DNA of 37,824 nucleotides from positions 1 to 37,824 of the IMG/VR virus record IMGVR_UViG_3300044591_001189, one strand, 5' to 3'. The position numbers and the translations under genes are program-made. Positions 1-9,024 of the stretch are shown here, in pieces. The notes beneath the pieces are model-generated. The model was not told the DNA's origin, did no database searches, and worked only from the letters and a program-made list of their open reading frames with translations. Positions within the stretch are counted from its first letter, which is position 1; every line of letters begins with the position of its first letter. This DNA comes from a virus.

Positions 1-127
1 TTTCTTTGCATACTCTTCGCGTAAGCATTTAATAAAGAACTGAAGGCTTGCTACTTTACCTTGAAGCATTATCGCTTCATCTGCGAGCCGTACGGCTTCA
101 CCTACGGCCTTTGTGATGGGGAGCCGT
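1..127. repeat. Terminal direct repeat, left copy (contig closure)
   Basis: Bases 1-127 are identical to bases 37698-37824. An exact overlap of 127 bases is what a de Bruijn assembler with k=127 leaves at the ends of a circular contig. The genome is therefore circular or circularly permuted, with a unit length of 37697 bases. The repeat lies inside a small minus-strand gene that reads without interruption across the junction, which supports true closure. A genuine short packaged terminal repeat is less likely. Confidence 0.95.
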
Positions 128-189
128 TTCAGAGCGGCGAACTTGCGTAGCCGCTCTTCATCGTGTGGGTCGGTGATGCGTATGTTCAT
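1..189 (-). CDS. Small ribbon-helix-helix-like protein, 68 aa (runs across the circle junction)
   Basis: The start ATG at 189 overlaps the TAA of the upstream tail gene (TAATG). The frame is open to base 1 and, when the contig is closed, continues through 37697 to a TAA at 37682-37680, giving 68 residues. The N-terminus MNIRITDPHDEERLRKFA followed by a helix-turn-helix around PITKAVGEAVRLADEA resembles the strand-helix-helix plan of Arc/CopG/MetJ repressors, and the rest is helical. It is the last gene of the late operon. A DNA-binding regulator is possible, but a small virion or chaperone protein is not excluded. The resemblance was judged by eye. Confidence 0.65.
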   Translation of the reverse strand, partial: MNIRITDPHDEERLRKFAALKRLPITKAVGEAVRLADEAIMLQGKVASLQFFIKCLREEYAKK

Positions 190-680
190 TAGTCGCGTCT
201 CAGTACAAGCTGGCCTTTAATAGTCGCACCGCTTGCGAAGGTATCGGCGGTTTTGATTTCGGGAACCATGTAGAGCGTGCGGCTTGTGCTTTGGCAAACA
301 TACGGCAAGTTAGGCGTCGCTTGAAGTGTGCAGACTCCAGAGGCGCCGTTTACCCAATCGGCTTCGGCTACATCGATATAGCCGACAAGTACATCAAATT
401 GCGCGCTTGAGAATGCTTGTGCGGCGTTCTGTGATGCGGGTGTGATTGCGCTTCCAAAGAACCACAAACGGAGCGCGGGCTTTTGGAGCGTTCCTGAGCT
501 TGTTTCCTTGAGGATTATGCGCTCGATCGTGCCTGAGAAGCCAAGAAAGCGCGCCGCGTCGATAGCGACCGCGCCTGAAGTGAGTATATCATTTGCCGCG
601 TAAGCGTTGGTATCGAGCGTTCCGAAGTCGATAGCTTGAAGCGTGCGGTCTTGTCCTGTTTTACCTGTGTAGAATTCCAT
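189..680 (-). CDS. Putative virion/tail-associated protein, 163 aa
   Basis: I do not recognise the family. The ORF starts at an ATG preceded by AGGA eight bases upstream and ends in a TAATG overlap with the next small gene. The sequence is rich in Ala, Thr, Ser and Gly, has alternating hydrophobic residues suggesting beta structure, and shows no transmembrane segment or catalytic motif. It follows the tail-tip and fibre-like genes at the end of the late operon. That position suggests a minor structural, baseplate or receptor-binding accessory protein. The function is inferred from position only. Confidence 0.6.
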   Translation of the reverse strand: MEFYTGKTGQDRTLQAIDFGTLDTNAYAANDILTSGAVAIDAARFLGFSGTIERIILKETSSGTLQKPALRLWFFGSAITPASQNAAQAFSSAQFDVLVGYIDVAEADWVNGASGVCTLQATPNLPYVCQSTSRTLYMVPEIKTADTFASGATIKGQLVLRRD

Positions 681-691
681 TTGTTATCCTG

Positions 692-1465
692 TTATGCGAA
701 GTTTACTTTGAATCCTTCTTCCCATGGACGCATCCATGCTATTTGAATATAAGCGCTTGAGTTCGAGGGTGTAATATCTATACTTTGCTGATGATTGCCT
801 TGTATTCTATATTCTACTTTGAATCCGCCTTTCTTATCGAATATATCATAATCCAAACTTGAGTTCCCGTCCTCTAAATAGCCAGGCACGGGCATCATTG
901 CCGTTATAGTTAAGGATGGGTATCCTTTTGATTCGTATGTTACAAAAGGTACATATGTATCGGTGCTATCAACCGATAGAATGGTCAAGCGGTTTATATG
1001 ATCTGCTATTGGTTCTGCACCTTGGAAAAGATGAACTGTTACAAGATACCATCCTGAGCGAGTTACGCGTATTATTGTCGGGTCTTCGCCATCTACATAG
1101 GCAAGTGAAGATGCTATGTCATACACCCCATATCCCGACCCATCGTATCCATCCCAATGAATATATGAGGATGAATTGCCATAAGGGAATGATATTACAT
1201 GAGTCCACGGCAATATCTTATGCAATCCCCATATATCGTTCTGATTCTTGCTTGCGGTTGCATTTGCCGCACTATACGCAATCGCTCTCGCATGTGCTCC
1301 TGCTTGTGCAAGAGTTGCGATGTTTTGCGCTTCATTCGACTGCGGATCGAGTGAGGAATTATCTTCACTTTCGATAAGCGTCAAAGCCGTTGGCTTGCGA
1401 CCGACATCGAAGGCTACTTGCTTGCGGCCTATGCCTGCGGGTCTTACGGGTTCATTAAATTTCAT
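692..1465 (-). CDS. Putative tail fibre / receptor-binding protein, 257 aa
   Basis: The start ATG overlaps the stop of the preceding tail-tip gene (TAATG). The N-terminal 80 residues are polar and Ala/Asn-rich (an EAQNIATLAQAGAHARAIA helix), as expected of a fibre stalk or attachment segment. The C-terminal two thirds look like a beta sandwich. The stretch IIRVTRSGWYLVTVHL and the closing strand AYIQIAWMRPW recall the pattern of C1q/TNF-like jelly-roll domains (a strand with SGxY, then a final strand near the C-terminus). Its place straight after the tail-tip gene fits a receptor-binding tip. The fold call is by eye and tentative. Confidence 0.55.
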   Translation of the reverse strand: MKFNEPVRPAGIGRKQVAFDVGRKPTALTLIESEDNSSLDPQSNEAQNIATLAQAGAHARAIAYSAANATASKNQNDIWGLHKILPWTHVISFPYGNSSSYIHWDGYDGSGYGVYDIASSLAYVDGEDPTIIRVTRSGWYLVTVHLFQGAEPIADHINRLTILSVDSTDTYVPFVTYESKGYPSLTITAMMPVPGYLEDGNSSLDYDIFDKKGGFKVEYRIQGNHQQSIDITPSNSSAYIQIAWMRPWEEGFKVNFA

Positions 1466-3318
1466 TATTCAGGCTCCGCGTCGATTCGTAGTGTAATATC
1501 GCACATCCCTTCATAGACTTTATGCGTGTGTTTAGTGATAACTGAAAGCGCTGTAGGAGCGCCGTAGATGCTCTCTAAGAGCGTATTATAGTCTGAGAGG
1601 TCTATCGTGCATCTTTGGCCTACATCGGTGGTCTTGACCGTTGTAAAGGTGCTTGTAAGGGTCGCCTCGGCTTGTTTTGGGCGTCCAAGGAAGTTCACCA
1701 TGGCATACGCCATGTTCTGAGGCAAGCACGCCTTTTGCTGTTCGCTGATAATTTGAAGCGGTATATTTGAAGTTAGGGTATTGGTATATTCAAGAGCTAC
1801 ATCTTCACCACCAAAGAATACGGACATAAGCGGGTCTATGCGCTTTACGATAGGTTTTTGTTTTTCAAAGTCATTGTTTCCTGTGCTAAAATATAGCATA
1901 GTGCCTGAATTTACAGTACTTCTATGATAATATGGAATACCATAAATCCCCGAAGGCGTTCCATCTTCAAGAAAAGCTATTTCTTTTCCACCGTAAAACT
2001 TCCGATTTGTCAATAAAGGCACATTATGGAACATTATCTTTACATCCTTGCTATTATCACCGCTCGTGCCTTGCGATCCATATTCAAAGCTCTCGGTATC
2101 TTGTTCACCTTTGATACTTGTTACGGCTACATTCACTTGGTTAAGTGTTTCGCTAAACATCTTAATTTTAAGATTGCCATAAGTGTTATCTTCATCGAAT
2201 GTCATTTGTGAAGTAAATGGATACGGATTGCTTGATACCATAGTTACGGTATAGGTATCGGGATTACCCGCCGTAAAGCTATAAGTAGAGCGCACGGTCT
2301 CTAAAGCGTTCTCCGATAGCATCCGATATACTTCATGAAAATTATTGAATTGAGCAAACATGAGAGGGTCTGCATGCGCTCCACTTAATAGAGTAGTTCC
2401 ACCTTCTTGAGGCCCCCAAATTTCGGCAATATAGCTACGATATTCATGAGTTACCGAAGGAAAGTTAAATGTATGCAAAAACATATCGTGACCGACAAAT
2501 GAGGCGCTTAGGTTTTGCACCTGAGAGCGCAAATAAGCGCTATACATTGCACCTATTTTAGTCTTGAGGCGTGCAAAAGTGGATATATACATGTAAAAAT
2601 CGCCTGGAAGCTCATCTATTGCCCAAACCCCTGCAAATAACTTTTGACTATTATATTGGTCTTGGTTGTATTTACCCACATAAATTGACCTCATTTCCGT
2701 ATTTTCTGCCTGTGATATATCAGCCGCATATTCCACTACATCTGAGTTACAGCGCAGCGCCATTTTCCATACATCTTCGGTAATTAGCTCTCCAATACAT
2801 CTATGAATATCGAATATCTCAATAGCGAATGTTATCACATTATCGAGCGCGGTTATTTCGAGTTCATTCTCGGCGCTGTACTTTTGGCATCCGATAAAAG
2901 CGGTCTTATATCCGCTCCCGTCATTGTACTGAAGAACAAAAGTATTGAAGGCGTCGTATTGTACTACGCTATTCGGAAGTAATCCATTTAAGAATCTCGA
3001 GCCGTCTGCGTTCCGTGCATAGCGCTTTGCCGTAGTTCCGCGTAATAGCTCCTCTCTCAAGTCATCAAGCGCCGTAGTGCCCTGCAAAGCGGCTATATTG
3101 ACATTGATTTTAAGCACTTGGCTAACAAGCCCCGCAGGGATCGAGCCGAGTTCAGTCTCTAAAGCCATATCTCGAAGCAAGAACTCAGGCGGAAGCGTAA
3201 CATTCGTACTCGTTCCGCCTGTTATGTAGTTCACACTGCTTGGAATGATATACATACGCCATTGGATGCTATCCTCACTTGTCCAAGTGGTTACAAAGCG
3301 CTGATTTGATAAAGGCAT
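1465..3318 (-). CDS. Tail-tip / baseplate protein (candidate Tal-like), 617 aa
   Basis: This is the second gene after the tape measure, the usual place for the siphovirus tail-associated (Tal-like) hub or baseplate protein. An upstream in-frame start exists at 3375, but the ATG at 3318 forms a TAATG overlap with the stop of the upstream gene and has AAGGAT about nine bases before it, so I chose 3318. The protein is large, mainly beta-rich and aromatic, with no transmembrane segment or obvious hydrolase motif. Sequence alone does not give a family. The tail-tip assignment rests on gene order. Confidence 0.65.
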   Translation of the reverse strand: MPLSNQRFVTTWTSEDSIQWRMYIIPSSVNYITGGTSTNVTLPPEFLLRDMALETELGSIPAGLVSQVLKINVNIAALQGTTALDDLREELLRGTTAKRYARNADGSRFLNGLLPNSVVQYDAFNTFVLQYNDGSGYKTAFIGCQKYSAENELEITALDNVITFAIEIFDIHRCIGELITEDVWKMALRCNSDVVEYAADISQAENTEMRSIYVGKYNQDQYNSQKLFAGVWAIDELPGDFYMYISTFARLKTKIGAMYSAYLRSQVQNLSASFVGHDMFLHTFNFPSVTHEYRSYIAEIWGPQEGGTTLLSGAHADPLMFAQFNNFHEVYRMLSENALETVRSTYSFTAGNPDTYTVTMVSSNPYPFTSQMTFDEDNTYGNLKIKMFSETLNQVNVAVTSIKGEQDTESFEYGSQGTSGDNSKDVKIMFHNVPLLTNRKFYGGKEIAFLEDGTPSGIYGIPYYHRSTVNSGTMLYFSTGNNDFEKQKPIVKRIDPLMSVFFGGEDVALEYTNTLTSNIPLQIISEQQKACLPQNMAYAMVNFLGRPKQAEATLTSTFTTVKTTDVGQRCTIDLSDYNTLLESIYGAPTALSVITKHTHKVYEGMCDITLRIDAEPE

Positions 3319-3794
3319 TAGATGAGATCCTTGCGATAGCATGTGATAGTGAACTTTTCCAAACCCGAAGCCCATTGTTTTTCATTGCTGAAGTCGCATC
3401 GTGCGAATACGAACGGGATTAAAGCTGCGGTAAGAGGGAAGTTTGTCGAATCTCTCCACCTTTGCGGTAATTGCTTGTTATTCGTGCCAGGCGATGGCGC
3501 TACGATGCGAGTGTATTTCTTTTGCAGAACGGTCTGCAGTAAGAATTGTATATTATCCGTAGTTACCGTGCCTGGATCCCATGTACTGTTAGGGATGCAA
3601 TCAACTTCGAGGCTCACTCGGATGCGGCGCTGACCTATCTCGGTTCCCGACATGCTCACTTCATTGGAACTTTCTACGGTATAGTTAGGTGATATACCAA
3701 ATATAGGGAATTCCACTGCAGTATAGGTCGCATTTCCCGTTGAGAATCCCGGATCGTCGCATCCTTCAAACTTTACCCAATATCTCCACGCCAT
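3318..3794 (-). CDS. Putative distal tail protein (Dit-like by position), 158 aa
   Basis: The ORF begins directly after the tape-measure stop, with AGAGG before the ATG, and overlaps the start of the tail-tip gene by one base. The sequence is beta-rich (for example IGQRRIRVSLEVDC), with no membrane segment. In siphoviruses the gene after the tape measure normally encodes the distal tail hub that joins tube to baseplate, and the size is acceptable for a minimal version. No family motif is visible, so the name is positional. Confidence 0.6.
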   Translation of the reverse strand: MAWRYWVKFEGCDDPGFSTGNATYTAVEFPIFGISPNYTVESSNEVSMSGTEIGQRRIRVSLEVDCIPNSTWDPGTVTTDNIQFLLQTVLQKKYTRIVAPSPGTNNKQLPQRWRDSTNFPLTAALIPFVFARCDFSNEKQWASGLEKFTITCYRKDLI

Positions 3795-3795
3795 A

Positions 3796-6700
3796 TTAAC
3801 CTCTTCTTGCTATACGGCGCTTTTCGGAATCGATCATCGCCTTGATTGAGTTATTATCGGCTTTTAGCTCGCCGCTTATTGATACATGCGTATTACGGTT
3901 GATTTGCCTGCCAAGCCCGCGCGTCTCTTCGCGTAGCTTTCTCACCTCTTGAATAAGGTCACCATCTTGAGTAACTGCATAGCGAACTTGAGGCGCTTGG
4001 CTAACATAGTAGTCTCGTATGCTCATGCCGGGATTCGCGTTCATCCATGCGAGCTCTTCGCGGTTTGCCTTTGTGCTTGCTGCGGTTATCACCGATTCGC
4101 CTCGTGATAGCCATGCCGGTATCGAGTCGCTTGTTTCGGTTCCTGGACCTTCGAGAGATACGACCCCGTCTTTGAATCCCAGCGCGGCCTTTGCTTGACC
4201 GAGCAAGAGCTGAAGCGAAGCGGTCGCAAGCCCTGCGGCAATCGGTCCGAATACCGGACCGAGCGCGGTGATGGAGCTTCCTAATATACCGGCTACGAAT
4301 GAAGGTATCATAGCTTGAACGGTATCAAATGCGACGCCTGCGGCTGCGTTCCCGAAGTCTCCGAGGGTCGCTTTACCGCTTTCGGCAAGCGCGGCAAATT
4401 GACCTGTTAGCGAAGTCATGGACTCGCCGATTATCTTACCTGTTTCACTGACATTGCCTTCAGCATCTTTGAACTGGTCGGTAACAAAACCTGTGATTGC
4501 GGCGCTTTGACTTCTTAAAAGTGATGCGACCGTCTTATCTTGCACTTCTTTTAAGCGATCTGTAAAAGTTATCTCGGTCGCTTCCATCGCGTCTTGCCTT
4601 GCTTTGTCAATATCTGCCATTTTAGCCGCGTAATCTTCGAATGATATTTCACGCTTCGCAAGGCTTGTCGTGAGGTCTTTCTCTTCGGCATCAAGCGCGC
4701 CGAGGCGCTCGGCTCTTATGGCTTCATTCGCTTCGCGTTCTTTTGCGATGCGCTCGGAGTTGAAGGCATCTAAGATATTAGTTTGCAAAGCCGTTGTAAG
4801 TTGAAAAGTTAGCGTGCTTTCTTCTTCAGCTTTTGCGATTGCCTTTGAGCTATCCGTTTGATAAGTTGCAAGCCTCGAAGTGAGGGTATTTATGCTCAAT
4901 ACATTTCGTTGTATTTGCGCGTCGAAGCTCTCAGCTGCTTCGATATTACCACTTGCGAGGGCTTCAGCTTTTGCGGCTTCGATTTCCGCGTTCTGAGATT
5001 TGATGAAGTCAAGATATTGGCTAATTTTAGCCGTATTCTCATCGAGTGCATCTTGTGAAGTTGCAAGCGCTTTGGGTATAAGAGCCTCGGTGTTCTTTTC
5101 GATATCCTTTACGGCAGTTTCAAATCCTTTTAGTTCTTCTTTGAAGTCGGGAAGTTTGAAGCTTGTCTTGATTTTTACCTCGAACTTATCCGCATCGGCT
5201 AACAACTTGCGAACATTCAAAAGAGCTTCATCTTTATCTTCACCTTTGCCAAGTTTTACGCCAAGTTGTAAGTTACCTTCGGCATCTCGAGTGGCTTTGA
5301 ATGCTCTCGTAATTGTATCGGCTACGGATGAAGCCGTAGGCGCGGCGTTCGGATCTTGTGCTAATTTAAGTTGAATCTCTTCTTTATTAAGGCCTTCGGC
5401 TTCAAATTTCTTTATCTGCTCTTTGCGGTAAATCTCAACGCCGTCGATATAGGATTTATACAATTTAAGAGCGTTCTTATATTCTGATTCTGGCGGTGTG
5501 CCTGCAGCACCTTTCTTAGCGGCCGCCGTCTTAGCGGCCGCGCTTGCCTTTGCATCCGCATTTGCTTGCTCTTTTGCTGCTTTCTCGGCTGATTCCTTAA
5601 CCTGCTGAGCCGCCGCATCGGTATTGGCTTGCTTTACTTTATCATTGAATCCTTTATTATACCCAGCTGCGACCTTTTCGCCGAATCCCGTAAAAGCATC
5701 AAGGGCTTTTTTAAGGTCAAAGCTACTTATCGCGGTGAAAAACTCACCGATTACGCCTTTAATAACCTTAAACGCCTCAGTTACGCCTCCGATAGTGCCT
5801 CGGATATTGCTAAAAGCCGTGCGAAGCGTATCAATAAAGCTCGTAGCACCTGAAGCAGCCGTTCCCGTGCCTTTAATGGATTCCGTGTTTTCATCATTTG
5901 TGGACATCCACCCCGCAATCGCGGATACGATGTTTGCAATCACTTGTATAGATGTCTGAATCGGTGTGATAAGGAACTCGACAAGCAATCCACCGAAGTC
6001 GGCTACTATTTTGCCGATTTCAGTAATTATCTCAGTTGCAGTTCCGAGCGCATCTTTGAACACTTGGATAATATCAATGCCTTGCTCCATATCACCACCT
6101 GAGCCGAATAAGCCTTTTACGGCATCGACAAGAGGTGCAAAGGCGGCTACGATAGCATCAAATACTGAATTAAAGATTTCACCTACGACAGTTACCGTAC
6201 TTATGGCTATATTAAATGCGGGCACGATAGTACCGATAACGATACCACCGATAGCGGCAAGGATAGGCTTAACTACTGAGAATATATTCTCGAACACGGC
6301 TGAGAACGCCTCGCCAAATTGGTCAAATACAGGCCCGAGCGTATCGGTAAATATAGGAATCACAATCGAAGCTATCGAGTTAATCGCTCCAATAATCACC
6401 GCGCTTCCCTTTTCAAAAGCAAGTGATAAGTTACGACCAACGGCATCGAATGAAAGATACTGACCTACGGCATTTTGAGCGGCTTGCCCTGCTTCAGTTG
6501 CTTTCTTTGTAATTTCATCGGTTGGTATTGGAGCGCCGAATAATTTATTATACGCTTGTACTCCAATATCTTCGGCGGGCGTTCCGGCTACGGCTACTTG
6601 TAATTGAGATGCCATAGATTCGGAGATTTGTCCTGAATCAAATGCGGTCTTAATCGATTCGCCTGACTTGGCTAAGAATTCTTTAATCGTAATTTGCCCG

Positions 6701-7677
6701 CTCGATGCGAGCTGCTCTAAATTGCCAAGCGTATCACCAAGCGCTTTTGGTAGTTGGTCTTTAATATCCGTAAAAGCCTTTGCCGTATCGCCTGCTTTAA
6801 GCCTGATTTGCGCTTCTTTGATTGAGTCAGCAATCTTATCGGTATTGAATAACCCCTCTTGACCAGCCACCACCAAAGCGCCTGTAAACTCTTCGGCGCT
6901 GAAGCCCGCCTCGTCAAGTAATTGAGAGTATTCTGCGAGCGTATCAAGTACATCGTCCTGCGAAGTTTTGCCCTCTTTTGCAGCCAAAGCGATAAGGTTA
7001 AACGCTTGATCTCCATCAAGTCCAAACTGCTTGATAAACGGCGTTGACTTTGCAATGACTTCGTTAACATCTTTGTCGTACAAATTACCAAGCGCTTGAG
7101 CGCGTGCGGTAAATTCTCCGATTTGCTCGGTAGGGAGCGCGTCTTTGAGCACTACTTTTGCATTGCTTATGATCTTAGTCGCTTCGGCTACTGATTCACC
7201 TACGCCACCAAGAAACGCCTCGTCTGCTTCTTTCTTGAGAGCCTCGAATTCCGCGCCCGTCGCGCCCGTCTGAGCTTGCAAATCGCCTTGCGCCGATATC
7301 AAACCCCTTCCCGCATCTACGACCGAGCCAAAGCCATCCACGATAGCCCCTACCCCCGCTTGAACCCCTGCGGCTAAACCACCTCCGACAAGCCCTCCGA
7401 TTAAACCACCTGAGAACGCATCGGTTAGGCCCGCTTGCAATCCGCCGAGGATACCACCCGCACCCTCAGCGGCTTCGCCGACCCCATCAAGTGAAGCCGC
7501 GAGCTTGTCGGCATCAGCCGCCGCGCCTGCAAAGTTGGTATCACCTACCTTGTCGAGCGCTTGCTCGGATTGCTTTGACTCGCCTTGTAATTGGTTAAGT
7601 TCGCTCGTGACTTTATTAAGCCCTGCGAATAACTCGGCGGCATCAAGCCCTAACTTAATTTTGATATCATCGGCCAT
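3796..7677 (-). CDS. Tail tape measure protein, 1293 aa
   Basis: This is the longest gene of the genome and sits directly after the frameshifted tail chaperones, the canonical tape-measure position. It opens with an alpha-helical segment rich in Leu, Gln and Ala, then has Gly/Ala-rich hydrophobic stretches (about residues 75-120 and 425-530) and long Lys/Glu/Ala coiled-coil regions in the second half, where EKAAKEQANADAKASAAA is typical. It ends with a basic tail. Such proteins set tail length, pass through the tube and often help DNA cross the inner membrane. With roughly 1.5 angstrom per residue, a tail near 190 nm is expected (inference). Its start overlaps the end of the chaperone extension. 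Confidence 0.93.
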   Translation of the reverse strand: MADDIKIKLGLDAAELFAGLNKVTSELNQLQGESKQSEQALDKVGDTNFAGAAADADKLAASLDGVGEAAEGAGGILGGLQAGLTDAFSGGLIGGLVGGGLAAGVQAGVGAIVDGFGSVVDAGRGLISAQGDLQAQTGATGAEFEALKKEADEAFLGGVGESVAEATKIISNAKVVLKDALPTEQIGEFTARAQALGNLYDKDVNEVIAKSTPFIKQFGLDGDQAFNLIALAAKEGKTSQDDVLDTLAEYSQLLDEAGFSAEEFTGALVVAGQEGLFNTDKIADSIKEAQIRLKAGDTAKAFTDIKDQLPKALGDTLGNLEQLASSGQITIKEFLAKSGESIKTAFDSGQISESMASQLQVAVAGTPAEDIGVQAYNKLFGAPIPTDEITKKATEAGQAAQNAVGQYLSFDAVGRNLSLAFEKGSAVIIGAINSIASIVIPIFTDTLGPVFDQFGEAFSAVFENIFSVVKPILAAIGGIVIGTIVPAFNIAISTVTVVGEIFNSVFDAIVAAFAPLVDAVKGLFGSGGDMEQGIDIIQVFKDALGTATEIITEIGKIVADFGGLLVEFLITPIQTSIQVIANIVSAIAGWMSTNDENTESIKGTGTAASGATSFIDTLRTAFSNIRGTIGGVTEAFKVIKGVIGEFFTAISSFDLKKALDAFTGFGEKVAAGYNKGFNDKVKQANTDAAAQQVKESAEKAAKEQANADAKASAAAKTAAAKKGAAGTPPESEYKNALKLYKSYIDGVEIYRKEQIKKFEAEGLNKEEIQLKLAQDPNAAPTASSVADTITRAFKATRDAEGNLQLGVKLGKGEDKDEALLNVRKLLADADKFEVKIKTSFKLPDFKEELKGFETAVKDIEKNTEALIPKALATSQDALDENTAKISQYLDFIKSQNAEIEAAKAEALASGNIEAAESFDAQIQRNVLSINTLTSRLATYQTDSSKAIAKAEEESTLTFQLTTALQTNILDAFNSERIAKEREANEAIRAERLGALDAEEKDLTTSLAKREISFEDYAAKMADIDKARQDAMEATEITFTDRLKEVQDKTVASLLRSQSAAITGFVTDQFKDAEGNVSETGKIIGESMTSLTGQFAALAESGKATLGDFGNAAAGVAFDTVQAMIPSFVAGILGSSITALGPVFGPIAAGLATASLQLLLGQAKAALGFKDGVVSLEGPGTETSDSIPAWLSRGESVITAASTKANREELAWMNANPGMSIRDYYVSQAPQVRYAVTQDGDLIQEVRKLREETRGLGRQINRNTHVSISGELKADNNSIKAMIDSEKRRIARRG

Positions 7678-7996
7678 GTATTCTGCGCTCCAATTTACGG
7701 CGTTCTTTGTGGTAAGTAATTAGATAGGCATAGGTCTTGATTACATCTACTCTCGGAGTATCGTAATATAGGCGCAAAAAAGCGGCGGTATCGCCGTTTG
7801 CCGCGCCTTTGAAAATCCAGTATTGCCCGCTCAGCTCGCCAAGATAATAAGCGCTCCCATCTCCATCCTCTTCTTCGTACTCGTCATCGTCGGGGTCATT
7901 AAAGGCTACAAGCTCTGCCAAGTAATACTCACATAATGCGGATTCTTCGGCATACTGTTTCACGAAAAAACTTGAGAGAGTCCAAGATACCGTCAA
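7667..7996 (-). CDS. Tail assembly chaperone, C-terminal extension read by programmed frameshift
   Basis: This frame overlaps the end of the upstream chaperone gene and stops inside the start of the tape-measure gene. It has an acidic middle (DPDDDEYEEEDGDG) and a basic end. An ATG exists at 7996, but it lies inside the upstream gene and has no clear ribosome binding site. The expected route is a shift at the T6-C run at 7970-7964, where TTT TTT C moves to TTC GTG (net +1, or -2). That would give a fusion of about 252 residues. The arrangement is the G/GT-type chaperone pair conserved before tape-measure genes of siphoviruses. The start coordinate given is the ORF; real entry is probably near 7965. 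Confidence 0.72.
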   Translation of the reverse strand: MTVSWTLSSFFVKQYAEESALCEYYLAELVAFNDPDDDEYEEEDGDGSAYYLGELSGQYWIFKGAANGDTAAFLRLYYDTPRVDVIKTYAYLITYHKERRKLERRIHGR

Positions 7997-8426
7997 GGTC
8001 TTGACCTTGCCAAAACTCGGAATCTACTTCGCTTTGAATACCGGCTAATAGTTCGCCGTTGGTAACTTTGCTTGTATCAATGCACTCTTTTACGAATTCA
8101 AATATCTTCGGAATGGTAGTCGCATCGACATTGATAAGCTCAAATAGGTTCGAGCGAACTTTAAGATATGCAGTTTTTACAATTTCTTGGAATGCGAACT
8201 CTTGCATGATATCTTTAAAGGCATCTTGTCCTTTCGTGAGGTCTATCTTGCTTGCTAAGTTCTCATTTAAAAATACCTTCTCCATAATCTCTTGCTCGGC
8301 TGCGGCTTGCGCGCCTTTAGTCTGTGCCAATTCACTCAAAAGAGGGGTAACTTTGTCATAAAGTGCGGGCGTAAGTTTGGTATGCAAAGGCACTTCATGC
8401 GCGGTATCATTCAAATATAATTTCAT
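7929..8426 (-). CDS. Tail assembly chaperone (gpG-like), 165 aa
   Basis: The gene lies between the major tail protein and the tape measure. The product is mostly alpha-helical and soluble (KLYLNDTAHEVPLHTKLTP, then helices with KGAQAAAEQEIMEK), which fits the N-terminal part shared by both forms of the tail chaperone. It carries the T6-C slippery run in its last codons (AAG TTT TTT CGT), after which the zero frame continues for only 11 codons plus the stop. AGGAG precedes the ATG. It should help polymerise the tail tube around the tape measure and is not expected in the virion. Family recognition rests mainly on gene order and the frameshift site. Confidence 0.78.
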   Translation of the reverse strand: MKLYLNDTAHEVPLHTKLTPALYDKVTPLLSELAQTKGAQAAAEQEIMEKVFLNENLASKIDLTKGQDAFKDIMQEFAFQEIVKTAYLKVRSNLFELINVDATTIPKIFEFVKECIDTSKVTNGELLAGIQSEVDSEFWQGQDLDGILDSLKFFRETVCRRIRIM

Positions 8427-8443
8427 GCTATCTCCTATTTAAT

Positions 8444-8469
8444 AAAAGGGGCGGCGGTAAAGCCGCCCC
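8444..8469 (-). terminator. Rho-independent terminator after the major tail protein
   Basis: On the minus strand GGGGCGGC, a six-base loop and GCCGCCCC form a perfect 8-bp GC stem, followed by TTTTATT. It sits nine bases past the stop of the major tail protein. Partial termination here would give excess tail-tube protein over the tape measure, as is common in siphoviruses. Confidence 0.9.
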
Positions 8470-8478
8470 GTGTGATTC

Positions 8479-9024
8479 TTAGACTTTTGTAAACCAAACT
8501 TCTTTGTATCCAATCTTCGCGGGGATTGTAACATTTGTTGCACCTGTTACGAGTGCGGTGCAGAATAGAGTAGATGATACTTGAACATCTACTTCATTAT
8601 TCACTACATCGCCGGCTACCTTTGGCTTTGTGTACTTACCTGATTCTTGGTCAAAAGCGCCTGCATCTTGAGCCATTTTGCAAAGCATCAATACCACTTT
8701 GCGCTTATTTGATACTGTATCCACTCCACCATACACAATCTGCAAGAGTGTATCGCTTTGAGCAGTTCCTGAGTTGAATTTTGTTCCGTCTTCATATTCG
8801 CCTGTATCAGCCGTTGCAACTGATTGCGGTGCATAATCTTCAAGAAATGTAGTCAAGTCTGGATTGTCTTCATTCTGATCGATTGTGAATGTCGTGCGAG
8901 TCAAAGATGTTTTGATCTTACGATTCATTTGATATACAGGTGATGCTCCGACCTGCGCGGATGGCGTTGTAGCAAGTTCATTCGCTGTGAAGAACACGCT
9001 AAGGTTACTTCCACCTACTACCAT
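8479..9024 (-). CDS. Major tail (tube) protein, 181 aa
   Basis: The size, position before the chaperone/tape-measure pair and terminator directly behind it identify the tail tube subunit. The sequence opens MVVGGSNLSVFFTANEL, is beta-rich, contains a long polar loop around residues 55-90 (DYAPQSVATADTGEYEDGTK), and ends with a hydrophobic strand (GYKEVWFTKV). There is no membrane segment. Its start overlaps the last codons of the upstream glycosyltransferase, so the two are translated together. It should form the hexameric rings of a non-contractile tail. Confidence 0.8.
   Translation of the reverse strand: MVVGGSNLSVFFTANELATTPSAQVGASPVYQMNRKIKTSLTRTTFTIDQNEDNPDLTTFLEDYAPQSVATADTGEYEDGTKFNSGTAQSDTLLQIVYGGVDTVSNKRKVVLMLCKMAQDAGAFDQESGKYTKPKVAGDVVNNEVDVQVSSTLFCTALVTGATNVTIPAKIGYKEVWFTKV

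Noticed and set aside
5966-6463. Long plus-strand ORF of 165 codons opposite the tape-measure gene
   Set aside because: It is the mirror of a coding frame: composition is Ile/Ala/Thr-rich from reversed codons, it has no ribosome binding site, and no neighbouring plus-strand gene or promoter.
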